From contig CALHAW010000027.1 of the NCBI GenBank assembly GCA_937934135.1, forward strand, positions 1 through 64,000: a stretch of 64,000 bases of DNA. The letters are read 5' to 3'. This document shows, one piece after another, positions 1 to 9,895 of the stretch (within the stretch, counting starts at the first letter, position 1; each line of letters starts with the position of its first letter). Source of the stretch: an uncultured Alphaproteobacteria bacterium. GTDB lineage: Bacteria; Pseudomonadota; Alphaproteobacteria; Micavibrionales; Micavibrionaceae. Position numbers and translations under genes: made by a program. The notes beneath the pieces are model-generated. The model was not told the origin of the DNA. It made no database searches and worked only from the letters and a program-made list of their open reading frames with translations.

Positions 1-1
1 T

Positions 2-238
2 ATCCTCGGCCTACAATATGAAGAGGTTGTTGAGGATTTGGAAACTAAAGCCAAGGAACTTATCGCGTTTTGTGGTTTAGACTGGGAAGAAAGCTGTCTT
101 GATTTCCACAAAAATAAACGTGTTGTTAAAACTGCCAGTCATAACCAAGTCAATAAACCGATTTATAAAACCTCAGTGCAATGCTGGAGAAGGTATGAAG
201 ATTATATTCAGCCTCTGATTGATGGTTATGGCTGGTAA
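2..238 (+). CDS. Sulfotransferase family protein, C-terminal end (5' part outside window)
   Basis: The frame is open from base 2 and gives the last 78 residues. The pattern AFCGLDWEESCLDFHKNKR, then V-TAS--QV-KPIYK-S-Q-WRRYE, matches the C-terminal end of the PAPS-dependent sulfotransferase family often fused to TPR repeats in proteobacteria. The catalytic and PAPS-binding loops would lie upstream and cannot be seen, so neither substrate nor activity can be judged. An in-frame TTG at 38 is unlikely to be a real start because the homology continues upstream of it. Confidence 0.8.
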   Translation: MLGLQYEEVVEDLETKAKELIAFCGLDWEESCLDFHKNKRVVKTASHNQVNKPIYKTSVQCWRRYEDYIQPLIDGYGW

Positions 239-364
239 CTAGCGCGTTTCATTTTTTTTAGGATGAGCTTTTCGTAATTACTAATATATGATAACATGCC
301 ACGTTGATTGTTCTTGAGTATCACTTTTTTTTACTTTACTTAATCTTTGAAAAATCCTTACGCC

Positions 365-3300
365 ATGACATCCTCTTTTAAATCCCTTCGTTATACAACC
401 GCCATTGCTGTTTCATTGGTGGCATTATCGACTGCTAATCAGGCCAATGCACAATGTGCGCCTGCGGCAACAGGAGGGAATGATACAATCACTTGTGCGG
501 GAGTGGCGACCGTTAACCTTAATGTTGGGGCTGGGAATGACACTGTGACGAATACTGGTACATTGACGTCACCTGTCAGCCCTTTTCTTCTAAGTAACTC
601 GGGTACATTAGACTTTAACAACTCGGGAGATATTACTTTATCTGGTACCGGTGTTTTACATTTTGGTACTGGCGAGTCAAACATAACCAATAGTGGAACG
701 ATTAGCTTTAATGGTGCTAATGCTGCTACTGATTTAATAGTGCATGCTACAGGAGCGGCTGACTTTACATTAAATAATAGTGGCTCGCTGATCTATAATA
801 ATACTGGAGCGGTTGACTCGAATGGAACTGCGATAGATCTTTTAAATAATACAGGTGTTCATACAATTAATAATACAGGGTCGATCATTGCAAGTGGAGG
901 ACAATCACATGCAATTGCCCGTTCTACGGGATCTTCTTGGTTAATTACAAACAGTGGAACATTAACGGGTGCTATCAACTTTGCTAACGCAACAGGCGGC
1001 GGGAGTATCATAAATCAAGCTGGTGGTGTTATTGATGAAAACACATCAGCAACAGGTGTAAATGACGATATTATCTTAAGTGCGCATGATGACACCATTA
1101 ACAACGCGGGAACAATTACTGTAGCAACAATTAATTTAGGCGCTGGTAACGATACATTTATAAATTCTGGTACAATTACAGGCGACTTAAATTATGGCTC
1201 AGGCACTAATAATATCATTACAAATACAGGGGATATAAACTCAAGCTTTAGAAGTTTTGAAGGAACGGGTGATTTTACCCTGACTAATAGTGGTAATATT
1301 ATCGACACAGGTGCATCTGCATTGTTATTTACATCTGGGATTGGTGATATCGTGAACTCTGGCAGAATAGAGGCAACAAATACGAACTCAGATCTCTTGC
1401 GTTATAATAGTATTGGTAATCGTGCGGGTGAATCTATTACAATAACCAATCAAATAGGTGGAGAATTGATTCATGCGGGTACAGGCGTTGGCAATGCGGC
1501 AATTGAGTTGGGGAACGGCACCTTAGATTCAATTTCTGTCATAAATGATGGTATTATTGACTCAGAAGGGCGCGCTATCAGATTTGAAGGGGCGACTCTT
1601 AACACCGTAATCATTAATAATACAGGCACAATAACATCTGAATTAGAGGCCATCAGAAATACGACGAACGCCATTGATCTGATTACAAACTTTGGGGATA
1701 TTACGGGTAATATTGATACGTTTAATGGTGCTGATATACTCACAAACAATGCGGGCGCGACGATTACGGGTGATGTGAATCTTGGCAATGGTGACGATGT
1801 CATTATGAATGCAGGAACAATCACAAGCAACACAAGTACTCTTGCTACTATTGAGTTGAGTACAGCAAGTGGTGCTGACCAAATAACGAATACAGTGAGC
1901 GGTGTGATTGAAAACACTGGAGCGAATAAAAGTGCTATTGATATTAATCAAACGGCGGCAGATTTTATTCGCAACGCAGGAACAATCAGTGGAACAGCGG
2001 AAGCTATTTTCTTGAGAAATGGCGTTTCTGATTTAACGGGTGGTTTGTTAAACGAAGCAACGGGTAAAATTATTGGTAATAGCGATGGTGCTACACATAG
2101 CGGAATAGCGGGTAATCACGCGATAAGAATCGATAATAATCTTTCTGGGGGGATAGATAATAGAGGCCTTATTGAAGATATGGCGGCGACAGCGATTGGG
2201 CTTGAGGGTGCAAATGTAACGGGCGCTATTAATAATTCAGGGACAATCACGGGGGTCAGAGGCGGAATTGTTTTATCATTTTCTGATTTGACAATGGGTA
2301 TTGATAACTCAGGCACAATTAATGGTGACTCAGTTGGGATATCAGTGGGGAGTTCAAGCTCAGATATATCTGGTGGCGTTACAAACCGCTCTGGTGGTGT
2401 TATCTCAGGTAGTGGCACAACAGGAACGGGGATTTCTGTTGCAAGCTTCAGTAACGATATTAGCGGCGGGGTTACGAATGAAGCTGGTGGAACAATCACA
2501 GGTGGTGCAGTTGGTATCTCTGTTGTTGGATCTAATGATATTTCAGGTGGTGTTGATAACAGTGGAACCATATCTGGAACAGGTGCATCGGGAACAGGTA
2601 TCTTGATTGAAAATGATGGGGATATTAGTAGCGGCATCATAAATAATACAGGTGGAACAATTACTGGCTTGCGCGAAGGAATATTGGTTGGCACAAGCAC
2701 TGATTTATCAGGTGCCATTACAAATAATGGTATCATTTCCGGTGGGCGGGGCGGTATTTATCTAGGTGGATCAAATGTAGATATATCTGGTGGCGTAACA
2801 AATAACGCCGGAGGTGTTATTACGGGTGATACAGGCATTTTTGTATCAAGCAGCTCTGCAATTTCTGGCGGTATTAGCAACAGCGGAATTATTCAAGGAA
2901 CGAATGGTATAGCGATTAATCTACAAGGGTTAAATGCGGCAACGCCCATTACCATTGCGGGCGGCCGCATTATCGGTGATGTGACAGATGGCGATACTAC
3001 CACAGGATTCTCTCCTGTGACCGTAACAGGAACAGGCTTTAAAACAGAAGGTAACTTTACCGTTTCTGATTTGATGGTGGATGCAGGTCAGGACTTCACG
3101 ATTAGTGCAGATAACACTGTTACACTCCATGACATGACGGCCAGTGCGGGGACGTTAATATTCGAACTTAGTGACTCTTCGGACGCCCTGCTAACCGTGA
3201 CAGGTGGGGATGTTGATATTAGTAATTCTATCATTGGCGTTGTAAGTAATAATCGTTCTTTTAGTGCTGGTGACTCTATCTTAATTGGGACAGGGACGAC

Positions 3301-4573
3301 GGTGGTCAATGGTGGTGCGGGGCAAGCATTAGAAGATATAATAGAAGATCTCACATTCTTTGATTTACAAATCGCCGATGGCGCAACAGGGGGTGTCGGG
3401 GCAAATAATGAGCTTTATTTATTGGTGTCTAGGGCGTCTAACCCGTGTACTGGACAGTTTTCAGATAACCCTGATGGCGCGTGTGGGGCCTTAAGTCAGT
3501 TAACAGGAACGACAAATCCAGAATTGTTAAATGTTATAAATAATATCGGTGGCGCAGAGGCCGAAGATATCTTAGAGGCGACGCTTCCTCAAATTGACGG
3601 CGGCTCATTCGCTGCCGCGCAAAACATAACAGGAAATACATTACGGCTTGTTTCAGATCGTTTAACGATTATACGCGATGGAAACCGCGGCGCGAGCGGC
3701 CTTTCTTCAGGGGATTTAACCGAAGATCTACAAATGTGGGGTCAAGTATTTGGCCAGAAAATTGATCAAGGCCAACGCGGTAGTATCGCAGGATATGATG
3801 CCATTACTCGCGGCATAACATTTGGCGCTGATACAGAAGGATTGCATGATAATGCAACAGTTGGTGTGGCGATTGCCTATGCCAACACAGATGTGAAATC
3901 AGATAGCATTAATAATACGCGCAGTGATATAAACAGCTATAATATCTCACTTTATGGAGATTACGATCTTGATAAAAACACCTATTTAATTGGTGATGTT
4001 GGTTATACCTATGGGAATAACGAAGCAACACGTTTTAACGTTGGTGGTGTTGCGGGATTAAATGCAAAGAGCGACTATGGATCACATCAAATAGAGGCGC
4101 GCCTTATTGCCGCACGTGATTACAATCCTACGGAATATGAGGGCGTTCGCATAACACCAAAAGTACAAGCGCATTATATCCGTTATCAAAACGAAGATAT
4201 TTCTGAAACAGGTGCTGGTGGCGCAGGTTTGGAAATTGATAGCGAAGCACTTAATATTCTTGAGGTTGGCGTTGGTGTTGATGTACGTAAAGATTACATT
4301 CAAGAAAACGGTGGCATCCTTTCACCAGAAGTTAGTGTGGGTTACCGTTATGATTTAATTGATGATGCGGTGCAAACAACATCAACATTTGCAGCAGGTG
4401 GCCCATCTTTCCGCACTGAAGGCGCAGACCCTGATCAAGATACTTTAAATCTTGGGTTTGGTGTTGGTTATACTGCTCCATCGGATATGGAATTTACGGT
4501 TAGCTATGACTACGAAAGAGAAGATGAATTTAATTCTCATTCGGCTCTCTTAAGATTGGCCGCGCCTTTCTAG
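365..4573 (+). CDS. Large autotransporter (type V secretion), beta-helix passenger
   Basis: About 1402 residues from the ATG at 365; an in-frame TTG at 347 is the alternative start, and neither has a clear Shine-Dalgarno. A signal peptide covers residues 1-30 (basic, hydrophobic, ending ANAQ). The passenger (about 30-1080) is built of short N/G/T/S-rich repeats such as NNSGTITG and DISGGVTN-AGG-ITG, typical of a parallel beta-helix. A Cys pair lies near residue 1040. The last 280 residues form an autotransporter beta-barrel, with alternating strands, a tract beginning MWGQVFGQK and a C-terminal Phe. Expected product: a surface-displayed or released adhesin-like protein. No protease or esterase catalytic motif was recognised in the passenger. 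It stands alone, followed by a second repeat-rich surface protein. Confidence 0.9.
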   Translation: MTSSFKSLRYTTAIAVSLVALSTANQANAQCAPAATGGNDTITCAGVATVNLNVGAGNDTVTNTGTLTSPVSPFLLSNSGTLDFNNSGDITLSGTGVLHFGTGESNITNSGTISFNGANAATDLIVHATGAADFTLNNSGSLIYNNTGAVDSNGTAIDLLNNTGVHTINNTGSIIASGGQSHAIARSTGSSWLITNSGTLTGAINFANATGGGSIINQAGGVIDENTSATGVNDDIILSAHDDTINNAGTITVATINLGAGNDTFINSGTITGDLNYGSGTNNIITNTGDINSSFRSFEGTGDFTLTNSGNIIDTGASALLFTSGIGDIVNSGRIEATNTNSDLLRYNSIGNRAGESITITNQIGGELIHAGTGVGNAAIELGNGTLDSISVINDGIIDSEGRAIRFEGATLNTVIINNTGTITSELEAIRNTTNAIDLITNFGDITGNIDTFNGADILTNNAGATITGDVNLGNGDDVIMNAGTITSNTSTLATIELSTASGADQITNTVSGVIENTGANKSAIDINQTAADFIRNAGTISGTAEAIFLRNGVSDLTGGLLNEATGKIIGNSDGATHSGIAGNHAIRIDNNLSGGIDNRGLIEDMAATAIGLEGANVTGAINNSGTITGVRGGIVLSFSDLTMGIDNSGTINGDSVGISVGSSSSDISGGVTNRSGGVISGSGTTGTGISVASFSNDISGGVTNEAGGTITGGAVGISVVGSNDISGGVDNSGTISGTGASGTGILIENDGDISSGIINNTGGTITGLREGILVGTSTDLSGAITNNGIISGGRGGIYLGGSNVDISGGVTNNAGGVITGDTGIFVSSSSAISGGISNSGIIQGTNGIAINLQGLNAATPITIAGGRIIGDVTDGDTTTGFSPVTVTGTGFKTEGNFTVSDLMVDAGQDFTISADNTVTLHDMTASAGTLIFELSDSSDALLTVTGGDVDISNSIIGVVSNNRSFSAGDSILIGTGTTVVNGGAGQALEDIIEDLTFFDLQIADGATGGVGANNELYLLVSRASNPCTGQFSDNPDGACGALSQLTGTTNPELLNVINNIGGAEAEDILEATLPQIDGGSFAAAQNITGNTLRLVSDRLTIIRDGNRGASGLSSGDLTEDLQMWGQVFGQKIDQGQRGSIAGYDAITRGITFGADTEGLHDNATVGVAIAYANTDVKSDSINNTRSDINSYNISLYGDYDLDKNTYLIGDVGYTYGNNEATRFNVGGVAGLNAKSDYGSHQIEARLIAARDYNPTEYEGVRITPKVQAHYIRYQNEDISETGAGGAGLEIDSEALNILEVGVGVDVRKDYIQENGGILSPEVSVGYRYDLIDDAVQTTSTFAAGGPSFRTEGADPDQDTLNLGFGVGYTAPSDMEFTVSYDYEREDEFNSHSALLRLAAPF

Positions 4574-4755
4574 AGAAAAGTTAGTGTTTATTTGATAGCG
4601 CTCAAGGAATTATCTGAGTTATATAAATATTGGACAATATTTTGCTGAATGCCCTTAAGTTTCCGTAAAAAATTAATTTTTTCTAAATTATATAATGATA
4701 TTCTAATAATATTGTTATACCTTTGATTTGTTTCAATAAATCAAAGAAAAATTAG

Positions 4756-4800
4756 GGAATTAGGCAATAGGGAATTAGAGAACAGGAAATTAGGCAGTAT
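4756..4800 (+). repeat. Three imperfect 15-bp tandem repeats directly before the RTX gene start
   Basis: Units at 4756-4770 (GGAATTAGGCAATAG), 4771-4785 (GGAATTAGAGAACAG) and 4786-4800 (GAAATTAGGCAGTAT) sit end to end, and the ATG at 4799 lies in the last unit. A partial unit (AATTAGG) precedes them. The repeats occupy the Shine-Dalgarno region, so a change in unit number would alter translation initiation. The 225 bases between the autotransporter and this gene are otherwise A/T-rich, with nothing else I recognise. Confidence 0.75.
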
Positions 4801-7800
4801 GCCAATGTATATGTTAGAAATAGAGGCTTATGGCATATTCGTAACGAATATGCCTTCGCTTGAGATTTGGGAAGATGGCGCTCTAGATTCAACACATCCT
4901 ATTTCATCTAACGGCTCTACGATTTCAGTGATAATCAATTATGGCGGCCCACTCCCAACTTCATTAGCCTTTACATTTAACGATGCTTTTGCTCCTGCAG
5001 GGCGCAGCATTGAAATTCGTTCTGTTAAAATCAATAACCAGTATGTCAATACAGGCAATTACCTTTCCAGCAATAATCTCACTAAAGGCCAAAGTGCAAC
5101 AGTTGATATAGCAAGTGTTGATACAAATGATAGTGACTTTATTTTTGATTCATCTGATCCAGTTGGTAGCGAATTTACGACAGGAGCAACAGAAACATTT
5201 ACGGCAGGTAATGATACATATCGCCGTTACAATGACAGTGATGATGAAGTATTTGATATGTTAGGTGGACGCGATACTGCCTATTTAGGATCTGGTAATG
5301 ACAAGGTTAATGGCGGTGCAGGAAACGATCTTATTCGAGGCGGTGCAGGAACAGATCTTCTTTTTGGGGATAGTGGAAATGATCGTATCTATGGCGGCGA
5401 TGATAATGACACGATTTATGGTGGAACGGGAAATGATCGTCTTTATGGTGAAGGTGGTAATGATGAAATCCATGGCGGTGATGGAGATGATCGCTTAAAC
5501 GGTTATGCGGGTGATGATGTTCTTACGGGTGGTATAGGTGCAGACAAACTTAATGGCGGTGATGGAATCGATTTCTTATTTGGCGGAGATGATAATGACC
5601 AGCTTTCTGGTGGCGCAGGTGATGATACGATAGATGGCGGCGATGGAAATGATCTTGCTTATGGTGGGGCGGGGGATGATCATATTGATGGTGGTGATGG
5701 AGAGGATAAATTAATAGGGAATTTAGGCGCTGATATCATCAATGGCGGCGCAGATAATGACATTATATATATCATGGCCAACGACTGGGTTGTAGGTGAA
5801 GAAATTTATGGTGGGACAGATACAGATGAACTGGTTTTAACGCATGCGAGCATAATCGATTTTACAATAGGTACGATTAATCAACTTGAAACTTTGACTG
5901 GTTTAAACGGGGATCAAGATGTGACCATTGATATCAACCAGTTAGGACAATTTTCTACAGTAGATTTAGGAGGGCATATAGCGGGCGATATAATTCGCAC
6001 ACAAATTGATGGCGTATATGACGCGGTTACAGAGGGTGTTCCTATTGTATCTAATGTTGAGAATGGTTTTCTAATTGGTTCTACGAATGCAGATACACTA
6101 ACGGTAGGGGAAACGGAATTATCAAATCTTGTTTATGGGGCAGGTACAATCAGCTTGGGTGGAAACACGGATATTATAAATTTAACAGAGACTTCTTTAA
6201 CTTTAAATACATTGGGAACGTCGAATGCCTCTATCGTAGGGCTTGAAGAAGTTGATGCTTCAACAGCCGCCGCGGCGACCACTATTAATTTAAATGGGCA
6301 AACAGAAAATTTAATTGTGACGGGTTCTGCGCATGCAGATACTCTTACAACAGGTTCTGGTGATGATATAATTAATGGTGGCGATGGCCTTGATACAATA
6401 AATAGTGGTGATGGTAATGATGTTATTGCAACCACAACAAATTTATTAGAACAGGTATCTGTTTTAGGAACAGGAGATCATGTTTTTACATTGAATGGTT
6501 CAACATATAATTTGCACGTTGATTTTGATGGTACAGATCATTGGCTGCTTATTGGCCGTGGCCGTGAAGGGTGGGAATTTGATGCAGACGGCCAAGGTGC
6601 CTTTGGCGATGTGATAAATAATTTAGGTACAACCGCGGCTTTTGGGCCTGCGGCTTATAGTAATGATTTTGTTAATGAAATTATTGATACAACGGCAACA
6701 GGTAATTTAAGTGATGTTGAAGTTCGTTTAAAACGTGCAGCAAATATAACAGGAACAGAATATCAAGAAGTCCGGTGGAATAATAGCTCCCTTACTGATT
6801 GGACATGGGATTTAGATGTCACCAGTAATTTAATTGAAGTTGAGGTTCAAGATTCGGTGTTGGGTGTTGGGTTTACAGATACAACTTCAAACACAAGAGA
6901 TGCGCTTTCAACCCCAGGCACAGATTCTGGTAATAATCATCAACGTATTTTTACATGGGGATGGGGTGGTCATGCAGGTCAACAAGGTTTCAGTTATGGT
7001 AGTGCGGTGGGCGGCGTTAATGGCAATGACCCTAATACGTTTCTTTGGGAAAATGGAACTGAAAATCATGCCATTCCTTATACGGAAGTTTATATTAAGC
7101 TTGATAGTATCAGCAGTATTGCTGGTACGTTGGGGAATGACATTATCAATGCGGGTGATGGTGATGATCTTATTATTGAAGATTTAGGCAATGATACGAT
7201 TAATGGCGGTAATGGAAATGATAGCATTGGCGCGGGTGCAGGCGCCGATATCATTAATGGTGATGCCGGTAATGATAATATTAATGGCGGCGCAGGCGGT
7301 GATACGCTTAATGGTGGTATTGGAAATGATATTATTTATGGCGGCGCAGGGGATGATATTATCTATGGTGATGGCACGACTACCCCAACGATTTCTTCAA
7401 TGCAAGGGTGGAGCTTTCAATATTATGATTTACCATTCACTGCAACGCCAGATTTGAATGGTGCAGGTTTTACATTAAATGGTGGACGTGATCATAATTT
7501 AGCATCGACAACAGCCGGCATTGCATCTGATTTTACACCAACTATTTATGATGGAACATTGGATTATGCTCTTAAGTTTGAAACGACGCTGACTATTACA
7601 ACGGCAGGTACATATACATTTAGGACAAATTCTGATGATGGTAGCATGCTATACTTAGATGGCGTGCAAATCGTAAATAATGATGGCTTACATGGTAACA
7701 TCACAGTTACAAGTGCGGGGCAGTCTTTAACAGCAGGTACATATACTCTTGAGTTAGTCTTTTTTGAAAGAGCCGGTGGTGAGGTGCTTGGCGCTGATAT

Positions 7801-8242
7801 AAGCGGCCCAGATACTGGTGGTGGCTTTGTTAATTTGGCAACGTTTGCTGGGGCAAATGTTGTGACGCTATCTGGAGCAGGAACGGATGGAGATGATATG
7901 ATTACTGGTGGTGCAGGCACTGATACTTTATATGGCGGCGGTGGAGCAGATACGTTTATTTTCGAAGCGGCCAACGCGTTTGCACAAGCGGACACAATTA
8001 TGGATTTTTCAACAACTGATAATGATAAGTTAGATATCTCAGATATCATTACGGGTACATTTAGCGGCGATATTAAAGATTACCTACAACTTACATCGGA
8101 TGGTTCAACAGGTGATACGCTTATACAAGTTGATGCGAATGGCACAACCGGCGGCACAAGTTTCTTAACAATCGGACGTTTAGACGGCATTGTGGGCCTT
8201 GATGAGGTCACATTATTTAATGCAGGCAATCTTATTATTTAA
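4799..8242 (+). CDS. RTX calcium-binding type I secreted protein with PA14 and fibrinogen-like domains
   Basis: 1147 residues without an N-terminal signal peptide, as expected for type I secretion. Residues 1-110 resemble a calcium-dependent carbohydrate-binding module (CBM60-like). RTX nonapeptide arrays (GGxGNDxxx) lie near 150-320, 505-545 and 777-860, with a last short block near 1027-1055. Residues 560-770 look like a bacterial fibrinogen-related domain (DHWLLIGRGREGWEF, later TWGWGGHAGQQGFSYG). Residues 866-1010 form a PA14 domain (YDGTLDYALKFETTLT, then FRTNSDDGSMLYLDG). The last 90 residues (DTIMDFSTTDNDKLDISD and a hydrophobic end) match the RTX C-terminal secretion region. Likely a secreted glycan-binding or adhesive protein. 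No ABC exporter or HlyD-like gene is in the window. Confidence 0.88.
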   Translation: MPMYMLEIEAYGIFVTNMPSLEIWEDGALDSTHPISSNGSTISVIINYGGPLPTSLAFTFNDAFAPAGRSIEIRSVKINNQYVNTGNYLSSNNLTKGQSATVDIASVDTNDSDFIFDSSDPVGSEFTTGATETFTAGNDTYRRYNDSDDEVFDMLGGRDTAYLGSGNDKVNGGAGNDLIRGGAGTDLLFGDSGNDRIYGGDDNDTIYGGTGNDRLYGEGGNDEIHGGDGDDRLNGYAGDDVLTGGIGADKLNGGDGIDFLFGGDDNDQLSGGAGDDTIDGGDGNDLAYGGAGDDHIDGGDGEDKLIGNLGADIINGGADNDIIYIMANDWVVGEEIYGGTDTDELVLTHASIIDFTIGTINQLETLTGLNGDQDVTIDINQLGQFSTVDLGGHIAGDIIRTQIDGVYDAVTEGVPIVSNVENGFLIGSTNADTLTVGETELSNLVYGAGTISLGGNTDIINLTETSLTLNTLGTSNASIVGLEEVDASTAAAATTINLNGQTENLIVTGSAHADTLTTGSGDDIINGGDGLDTINSGDGNDVIATTTNLLEQVSVLGTGDHVFTLNGSTYNLHVDFDGTDHWLLIGRGREGWEFDADGQGAFGDVINNLGTTAAFGPAAYSNDFVNEIIDTTATGNLSDVEVRLKRAANITGTEYQEVRWNNSSLTDWTWDLDVTSNLIEVEVQDSVLGVGFTDTTSNTRDALSTPGTDSGNNHQRIFTWGWGGHAGQQGFSYGSAVGGVNGNDPNTFLWENGTENHAIPYTEVYIKLDSISSIAGTLGNDIINAGDGDDLIIEDLGNDTINGGNGNDSIGAGAGADIINGDAGNDNINGGAGGDTLNGGIGNDIIYGGAGDDIIYGDGTTTPTISSMQGWSFQYYDLPFTATPDLNGAGFTLNGGRDHNLASTTAGIASDFTPTIYDGTLDYALKFETTLTITTAGTYTFRTNSDDGSMLYLDGVQIVNNDGLHGNITVTSAGQSLTAGTYTLELVFFERAGGEVLGADISGPDTGGGFVNLATFAGANVVTLSGAGTDGDDMITGGAGTDTLYGGGGADTFIFEAANAFAQADTIMDFSTTDNDKLDISDIITGTFSGDIKDYLQLTSDGSTGDTLIQVDANGTTGGTSFLTIGRLDGIVGLDEVTLFNAGNLII

Positions 8243-8365
8243 TTTAGAGTTTTAAATATTCTTAGAAGCTTTTATTAAAGCTGAAGAAAAAGCGGGAAGT
8301 GACAGACACCGCATTATAACCAAATGAAGTAAAGGCAAGTGCCAACCTAAAATTCATGATCGCAC

Positions 8366-8722
8366 TTATAAAAGTAAGAGGAAATCTTTTAGGATTAAGG
8401 CGTGGTTGCAGGTAGGGCTTTTTGCACCATAGAGCAGGATGAGCGGTTTATCGGGTATAGTTTCAAGGGATGATTGTGCAAGCGCGCGATTATTGTGCAG
8501 TTCTTGCAGGTAATTTATTTTAAATTCATCAAATCGATCTTGTTCATGCCCAAACCATTGGCGCAGCGCGGTGTTGGGCGTTAAATCTTTCCACCAATCA
8601 TCAAGCATCGCTCTATCTTTAGAGATGCCGCGTGGCCAGAGACGATCAACCAGCACACGGTAACCTTGCGGTGCGTTATCATCATAAATGCGGTGAATAT
8701 ATATTTCGATCATCGTTAGCAT
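8366..8722 (-). CDS. DUF488 family protein (YeaO-like)
   Basis: 118 residues. The tract YRVLVDRLWPRGISKD near the start, then a W/F-rich middle (LRQWFGHEQDRFDEFK) and LILLYGAKSPTCNHA near the end, define the DUF488/YeaO family of small cytoplasmic proteins of unknown function. A downstream in-frame ATG three codons in (MIEIYIHRIY) is an equally good start. The gene is divergent from the AhpD-like gene, and the NsrR-type palindrome at 8799-8821 lies between them, so both could be affected by the same regulator. Confidence 0.85.
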   Translation of the reverse strand: MLTMIEIYIHRIYDDNAPQGYRVLVDRLWPRGISKDRAMLDDWWKDLTPNTALRQWFGHEQDRFDEFKINYLQELHNNRALAQSSLETIPDKPLILLYGAKSPTCNHALILKDFLLLL

Positions 8723-8798
8723 TTCTTATTATTTTTTATATCTATTGTTGAGAGTATCATATCTTCTTGCTTTTCTTATATTTTGCGTTATAGCTATA

Positions 8799-8821
8799 AA
8801 GATGTATTTAATATACATCTT
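8799..8821. promoter_or_regulatory. Probable NsrR operator upstream of the AhpD-like gene
   Basis: Left arm AAGATGTATTT (8799-8809), one central base, right arm ATATACATCTT (8811-8821). This has the 11-1-11 geometry and the AAGATG-ATTT half-site established for NsrR in enterobacteria, with a single mismatch in the right arm. The perfect inner palindrome extends to 10-bp arms (8798-8807 and 8813-8822). It lies 22 bases before the ATG at 8844, a position suited to repression. A NsrR-like gene is 1.9 kb away. Confidence 0.75.
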
Positions 8822-8843
8822 TTAACTTAACAAGGAGAACATC

Positions 8844-9146
8844 ATGTTACATATGGATAATTTAAAAAAGCTACCGACACTTGCAAAAGGTAATCAAGCC
8901 GGAATGGATGGTTTTACTGGTTATACAGAGGCTGCTTTTGCTCAAGGCGCTATTCCTAAAAAATATAAAGAGCTTATTGCTATTGCGGTTGGTTTAACGA
9001 CACAATGTGCTTATTGCATTGAAGTGCATAAAAAAGCAGCGCGTGCAGAAGGAGCAACAGATGAAGAGATGGCAGAGGCCGTACATATTGCGGGCGCATT
9101 GCGCGCCGGTGGTGCGGTAACATACGGAACACATTTGTTTGATTAA
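8844..9146 (+). CDS. AhpD/carboxymuconolactone decarboxylase-like protein
   Basis: 100 residues, one CMD domain. The AhpD-type redox motif CAYCIEVH places C55, C58 and H62 as in alkylhydroperoxidase D-like proteins, followed by A-AEGATDEEMAEAVHIA. Such small CMD proteins reduce peroxides or act as thiol-disulfide partners; the substrate is not known here. A good Shine-Dalgarno (AAGGAG) precedes the ATG. The NsrR-type palindrome directly upstream and the adjacent globin, alternative oxidase and nsrR genes suggest expression under nitrosative stress. Confidence 0.88.
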   Translation: MLHMDNLKKLPTLAKGNQAGMDGFTGYTEAAFAQGAIPKKYKELIAIAVGLTTQCAYCIEVHKKAARAEGATDEEMAEAVHIAGALRAGGAVTYGTHLFD

Positions 9147-9159
9147 TATTTGTACTGTT

Positions 9160-9199
9160 TATAAGGGGTAGTCTTTTTTTTATAAAGGCTATCCTTTAT
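9160..9199. terminator. Possible bidirectional terminator between convergent genes
   Basis: Arms ATAAGGGGTAGTC (9160-9172) and GGCTATCCTTTAT (9187-9199) pair over 13 positions with three G-U pairs. The loop holds a run of eight T. The structure lies between the AhpD-like gene and the convergent DUF1971 gene and overlaps the stop of the latter. Confidence 0.4.
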
Positions 9200-9473
9200 A
9201 GAATTTAATAAAAAATTCTACGTTCCCTATGGGCTTTATGTGATGTATTTCCTCTGGTGCTATAACGCCTTTTATTTCAGTGTTTAAGATATGCACTTCA
9301 TTTTCACCTATGGCGTATTCAAGCGTTCCGCTTATGATATTTAATTCACCCCATACATGTGAAGCGGTGCTGTGGTCTTTTAACAATCCTTTGGGTACGG
9401 TTTCTTGGTTAAAAACCTTTGTGCTTTTATAATGCGTGACGTTATTGGGAAGAGTTTGCATGGCTTGTTCCAT
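9189..9473 (-). CDS. DUF1971 family cupin-like protein
   Basis: 94 residues. The segments VPKGLLKDHSTASHVWGEL and PEEIHHIKP belong to the DUF1971 family, found alone or fused to the tellurite-resistance methyltransferase TehB; the histidines suggest a small metal-binding cupin fold. Its start overlaps the end of the globin gene by about 32 bases (20 if the second Met is used), so the two are almost certainly cotranscribed and translationally coupled. DUF1971 genes next to globins or nitrite/NO genes are common, which supports a nitrosative-stress role. Biochemical function is unknown. Confidence 0.82.
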   Translation of the reverse strand: MEQAMQTLPNNVTHYKSTKVFNQETVPKGLLKDHSTASHVWGELNIISGTLEYAIGENEVHILNTEIKGVIAPEEIHHIKPIGNVEFFIKFYKG

Positions 9474-9852
9474 TTGGTTTGAAATAAATTGATAATTTTA
9501 AGCTTTCGGCAATCCGGCTGCTTTTTTCACTATATTGTGCAACGATATCATCTGTATGTAATTCTTGCGCTGTTTCTTTGAATAAATAAAGCCAACGGTC
9601 AAATAGTTCTATTTGAAAGCGCGGTAGCTCTTGGTGTTTTTGCATGGGCGTGCCACGGTAACGACCAGTGCTGAGCATAATAGAGGACCAGAAATCATAC
9701 ATTTTTTCTAGGTGGGGTTGCCAATCAGAATCTGAAGTTCCAATGGCTTTTTCAAATATTGCGCCCAATACGGGTTCTTGACGTAATTTAGAATAAAAGC
9801 CATCGATGAGAAGTTTTATTGTTTGATCATCTATATAGTCGTGTTTTATCAT
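9442..9852 (-). CDS. Group III truncated hemoglobin
   Basis: About 136 residues from the ATG at 9852. Group III features are clear: YDFWSSIMLSTGRYRG, then MQKHQELP with the presumptive proximal His, then FDRWLYLFKETA. These globins bind O2 and NO and are implicated in NO detoxification. The frame stays open to 9933, but the extra N-terminal codons run through an NsrR-type palindrome (9896-9918) and are A/T-rich, so I prefer the later start; ATG 9900 is possible. It forms an operon with the DUF1971 gene and is divergent from the alternative oxidase gene, sharing the operator with it. Confidence 0.85.
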   Translation of the reverse strand: MIKHDYIDDQTIKLLIDGFYSKLRQEPVLGAIFEKAIGTSDSDWQPHLEKMYDFWSSIMLSTGRYRGTPMQKHQELPRFQIELFDRWLYLFKETAQELHTDDIVAQYSEKSSRIAESLKLSIYFKPNGTSHANSSQ

Positions 9853-9895
9853 GCTGATTGAAGACTTATTATTAGAGGCTTGTTTTCCATTATTA

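Noticed and set aside
5290-5760. Regularly spaced DNA repeats suggesting a CRISPR-like array
   Set aside because: They are the in-frame RTX nonapeptide codons (GGxGNDxxx) of the secreted protein; spacing is 27 bases and there are no unique spacers.
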